A stretch of DNA of 64,000 nucleotides from Neckera pumila (taxonomy: Eukaryota; Streptophyta; Bryopsida; Hypnales; Neckeraceae). The translations under genes and the position numbers were made by a program. Where the stretch lies: positions 26,425,282-26,489,281 of the forward strand of contig OZ018409.1 of NCBI GenBank assembly GCA_963969595.1. The letters are read 5' to 3'. Below, piece after piece: positions 57,653 through 64,000 of this stretch (within the stretch, counting starts at the first letter, position 1; the number at the start of each line of letters is the position of its first letter). The notes under the pieces are model-generated. The model made no database searches. It was not told the DNA's origin and was given only the letters and a program-made list of their open reading frames with translations.

Positions 57653-60600
57653 TCTAGTGTTGAGTGATTGCATCCAGTTCTCAGTATTAAGTAGTTTACA
57701 TTTGCATACCATTATTTGTTGAAGTAAACGAATCGTAAGGCTCAACTGAAATGGTTTGATACAATTCCTTTCGTCGCTAGTTTTTAGAGCTGAACTGTGA
57801 CAGACATTGCCTTCGCCTAAATTTGTGGTTGGCTACTGACTGTGACTTGGAAAGTGGGGAATTAGGCTGGAATAGGGAGCACGTAATAAATTCATTTTGT
57901 AATTAGAGTCGCCAACGCTGTCGTGGTAATAGATTTCTGTGAAACTATATGCTGTTCTCGCATACCTACGCAGAACTGAAGGTATCGTACACTGCCTCTG
58001 TTCACGGCAGCTGGGGACTACTACTGCGAAGGATTCCTATTCAAGGTATTTTCTTGAAAGCAATGGTAGATTTGAGCAAATCGATTTGCGCCATTTCACT
58101 TGAGTATAACTTGCACGTCATGTCTCCTTCGGTGACACAGCTCAATGTATACAGATTATATCCCAATTGTATATCATCCAATGCTGTTACATTTCAGTGA
58201 AATTACACTTATTATTTCTATGCTTTACACCCGGAGAGAAGAAAAATGTTTTGAGCATTTGAGAGAATCTGCAAGTATTCTCTTTCAGAATACATTTTAA
58301 ATTATATGGTACTGGAATTGTCAGTACAGAGACTTCTTTGCAGACAATTCAAATACCATATATTTCAAGTACCCCCAATGGCCTATGCATGACGCTACCC
58401 CTTGGTGAATTTCTCCACGACTCAGAAAATTGTGATCACTACCCTTGTATGCAGGATGATGTTGCATGAAGATTCTAAATTGCTTGACATTGGCAGCTGC
58501 CTTTCAAAAACTTCAAGTGGCTCACTAATGCCAGAAGGGTGGGTGAGCAGGTGATTGTTGAACCTGAATTATATCCTGGCATCTACGGAATCCTGGAATA
58601 ACCCTCAAGAATTTGTGGTGATCAGTCGGTTGCAGTTTAGATTCCACTTGGAGACGCAAGTTTTGTTTACTTGTGCTCCTGGCTTTTAAGTCACTGTGGC
58701 ACCTTTTGTGTTCCCACAGAGGAGCACCCTTTTGCCTAGAACAGCGAGTCGAGGGCTGTTGTGGAACAGTAGCCTAGCTTTGCCCTGCTGCTGAAGTATG
58801 GTTGGTTGACCTGGTCTGTGTCCACTCTGACGCCACCTTGATTGGTGTCAGCTTAGTCGGTTTCGCAGCAGACTGAAAAGCGTCGTAACAGAACAGATTA
58901 GAAGGTTGTGGTGATTTGTGAGATATGCATGAGACTGCAAACACCAGGTTGTCTTTGATGCTTGCTTTCCGTAGCCAGCCACTGGGGCTGACGTAGTACT
59001 AGGAAAAGCAGAGAGGCTTAAAAAATGGAAGAAAAATCTAAGCGAAATCAAGTTCTCAATATCTCAGGTAAGTACTCCGCCTCTGGAACTTCTTTAGCTC
59101 TAAGTTAAGTGACTGTGGTCAGTCATGGTGTAATACTGTAATGCATCAAGTTACTTGAGAGTCAATTAGCATGCACCTGGGAACTCGTGGTTGGTACCAC
59201 GTTGTACTTGTGACAACAGTTAAGAGCATGGACTCTCTTGCACACTCATTTCGCGGAGGTGGTTGAAACTGGGAATAGGACGAGGTGCACCAGTGTCCGG
59301 CGCACAGCTTTAAGACCCACTTAAAGGTGATTCAAACTCACCCATTCTTGTGCATATCTGAACCCACTTTCCTCAAATAGCTGTATCCAGTAGTAAGCCT
59401 CTAATCAGCAGCAGTTTCAAGCATTGTCCTGCTGCATAATCACCTGCTGTGATTCCAGGTTTGTGTGTCGTACTCGCTGGCTAGTGGTGGATACCTTTCG
59501 CATGTGATCAGGAGGTCCCATTATGAGCAAGCATTTAATATCTGAAATCATGCTGCATGTAACTGGCAGGTGCCTCAGGAAGACTTGGATTAACCTTGAC
59601 CACCCGCAGTAATTTTGAATTACCTCTGTGAACAGTCACAGCATGTGTTTTCTGGAGCCAGATCAGGGACTATATTTTGCTTCTACTACGTATGAAATGA
59701 TGCGTTGCGGGTTCTAGTTCACGCATGTTACTCAAATGTGAACCAAAACTTGTCTTATAAAATCTGGAATCCTTACTACAATGGGAGCCTCATTGATATA
59801 CTTACCTTTTGAATGTACTAAGTAATGCTTTGTTGTACAGAATACGGTCTTTACGGAATTGTCACCAGCACTACGGTGGAATCTACAATAGTGGATGATC
59901 GGTCCTTTGGACACCATGTACCAGAAAGATGCTGGCACCTTGGTGCTTACACGCGGTTAACTCCAGTTCCTCTGTGATGTATGCGTCATGCTTTGATAAG
60001 GTAGACATGTATATATATACATATATATTAGCTTCTGACTGTGCCTAATAATTTGTGGCAAGCTGCTGTCGGTGGCTATGGCAGCCCTTTTTTCCTCGTT
60101 ATTCTACTGCATCGTACAGACGGCCGTAAGTGGCACGCAGGCCGAGATGTGCACACCAAAATTTAGTCAGTAGTACTCTTGCTTGGCCCATTAACCGATA
60201 TTTGTCTCGAAGTTGGTGTTCTCGTCATTTGATGCCTCCAGACTCCAGAGTCAGTGATCGATGCAGTGCCTGCCTGCAGGTACCGAAAGACATTCTATGT
60301 TGCAACCGCCGGTTCTCCTGGTTGCAAACAATAGCATCTGCAACCGGTTGTAGCAGGGAAGAAGCTCTAATCTTATAAATATATAACTTACGTAAGTCAT
60401 CCAGAACTCTTAGAGTTTCGTATAGTACATTCCTACCTCGGACACAAATTACGGGGACTGGGCTTGGCTGGCAGCAGCGAAGCTGTCTGCAATGTCCGTT
60501 TCATGTGCGCCCCAATAAAAACAAAATACTGCATCCAGCAGTCTGGCGTATCTTTCTTTCACGCTTTCCAAAATCCAAAGCTCAGAGAGCAGAACTACCC

Positions 60601-61732
60601 CGAAGTCCCGCCCCTGCGGCCTCATCAATGCGCGGAGCTGCCATCAGTTTCTTACAACTCTGTCTGCACACAGTCTGTATGGCTGCTCCCGCGGTAAATG
60701 AGTTAACGAAGCTCGGTCAAATATTGCAGACTGGTTTTAGTAACTTCATTATCATCTCACAAATCCGTGTCATAAGTTATACCTCTGCTTGCTGGCTTGG
60801 CTTGGCTTGGGTTGATTCCTATCTTCCTCTTCTGGGACTCTGCGAGGCTGAAGCGGGCATGATGTTCCCCCTGCGCAATTGGAGATCAGTGTCCATTCTG
60901 ACATTAATCACGTAACCATATACTCGAGAGATTGTTTTCTTTTTCTTTCCTTCTTAAAAAGGGAACGGCGTGAGATTGTTTGTTTGTTTTCTTTTTTCAT
61001 TTCGGGGAGCAATTAAAAAGAGATCGAAAAACAGGATTGGCATGGGAGTTGGTTTTGCAGCGTCAATGTGCTCCAATTGAAGACTCAGATCAGTCTGCTT
61101 CCCTATGAACTTAAGCTTAGTTACCTTTGGTTACACAGGCCTGCGGTGAAGCTCCTGTAGAACTCCTGGCTGGAGGAAGTAAGTTACCTGCGGCACTTAA
61201 CTTAATTCCAGCCCAGAATCATCGACCAGAATGTTGGTTCCAGAACTTGAAGTCATTCGGGGTATCTGAAGCGGTGATCCTCGCCTCTGCCAGCAATCGA
61301 TTCTTACCTGCCACTCGCAATCATGCAGAATTTTGACCGCAGGGGGGTAGGGATTTGTTTGAATATATGTGGGAAGTTTAAACTTTAAAGCAGCCTGTGA
61401 ACGGCCTCAGCATTTTGCTGTTATCTTTTATTTTATTTTTGAAACAAATGAAACGGAATTTCATTGCCAATAACGCATTTGCTGTTACGCATGTGTGGAG
61501 GTCACGGATCAAAATGATTTTAGATTAGTAATGAGGGGTTTTCAAACCTCGATCATACCGATTATTATCTTTGCACCAGGTGGACCATGCACTAGATTAT
61601 GCTCGAGAGCTGGGAGGCTAATGAGTATCTTCGAATATAATGGCCAGTTCTCGTACAGGTGTACTCCATCAACCCTAAAGTTTCATGACTAAATTTTACC
61701 AGAATAAACTCTAAAACTGATTTATTTCTTAA
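57653..61732. other. Intergenic DNA downstream of the aldo/keto reductase
   Basis: The first few hundred bases are likely 3' untranslated sequence. Beyond that I see short unconserved reading frames on both strands and no recognisable gene or element. A small TATATATATACATATATAT run lies near 60009-60028. Confidence 0.45.
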
Positions 61733-62003
61733 CCCCTAAAATTCTTTTGCATTTTGAGCCCAGAACATGCAAAAAAATGGTGACCTTTGTGAAGATCTTT
61801 CAATGAAAAAAAATCACAAACACTGATAACTATAAACACAAGACTTCGATCTCACCTTCATGTAGAACATATACATAATACTCCAAACTCAAATCCCTTA
61901 CCATTTGTGAGACCTTCAAGCTCAAAGCAGCAAGCATTGTATTTTTTCACAAAAACTCAATGAGGACTAAGAAGATATTGACTTCAGCTTACATCTTTTA
62001 GGG
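61733..62003. mobile_element. Possible degenerate piggyBac-like relic
   Basis: TTAA followed by CCCCTAAAATTC at 61729-61744 looks like a left end; a degenerate right end CTTTTAGGG lies near 61995-62003 but is not followed by TTAA. A second left-end-like TTAACCCGTAGAGGACC lies at 62175. The boundary is tentative. Confidence 0.35.
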
Positions 62004-63786
<1,783 letters not shown>

Positions 63787-64000
63787 TATTTTATTTTATT
63801 TTATTTTTTTCATAATTGCACCGGACGGGTGCAGAACTTGCGGCCTTCTGGAGGGCTGAATTTTTTTCTAATGTATTAGACAGTTTCAAGCCTCAAGATG
63901 CTGTAGAAATTGGCAAATATGACCACAATTACTTTGACAATCAAAAACATTGAACAAAAGGAAAGAGTCATCTTGTGAAGAATTGGATGAAGATGACATC

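Noticed and set aside
60840..60905. Possible C/D-box small nucleolar RNA (TGATGTT ... TCTGA)
   Set aside because: The C box is imperfect and no terminal stem or guide target could be shown; such matches occur by chance.

Overview
This is a nuclear segment from a land plant. The evidence is spliced genes with plant-type GT/AG introns, Ty1/copia and Ty3/gypsy retrotransposons with plant-type primer sites, and a kinase/jacalin-lectin architecture. Two near-complete piggyBac transposases hint at a bryophyte or other seedless lineage rather than a flowering plant, but that is inference. Intergenic DNA is AT-rich and full of transposon debris.

Layout. (1) 0.1-5.0 kb: a four-exon gene for a protein kinase with a helical N-terminal domain and a C-terminal jacalin lectin domain, on +. 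A paralogue lies on - at 43.1-45.9 kb, so the two genes converge inside a large inverted duplication (arms about 135-4995 and 42700-49362). (2) 5.0-7.2 kb: transposon relics, a 274-bp MITE and a decayed exon. (3) 7.24-20.21 kb: a 13-kb gypsy element on - with two 870-bp LTRs that differ at one base, a CCTGC target duplication, a gag-pol frame broken only by stop codons, and over 4 kb of extra coding sequence after integrase. (4) 20.8-26.1 kb: a copia element on -, truncated in its 3' LTR, carrying an antisense host-gene fragment with a PDF-type DNA-binding motif. (5) 26.2-28.5 kb: candidate exons of an unrecognised membrane protein on -. (6) 29.6-37.6 kb: two damaged piggyBac transposase genes, followed back to back by a 0.92-kb non-autonomous relative sharing one TTAA. 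(7) 38.5-42.7 kb: AT-rich DNA with another TTAA-flanked element. (8) 42.7-49.4 kb: the second inverted arm. (9) 51.4-57.7 kb: two intact genes arranged head to head, a thioredoxin-fold protein (-) and an aldo/keto reductase (+), with 333 bp between start codons. (10) 57.7-64 kb: no recognisable gene, ending in a 129-bp TA run.

Four protein-coding genes look functional: the two lectin kinases, the thioredoxin-like gene and the aldo/keto reductase. The kinases look like cytoplasmic perception or signalling proteins: a four-helix N-domain resembling plant MLKL/DUF1221 kinases, a catalytically complete kinase, and a sugar-binding domain. About 0.8 kb of their kinase exon is almost identical while both ends have diverged, which suggests gene conversion across the inverted repeat. 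All gene models were built by hand from splice signals and reading phase.
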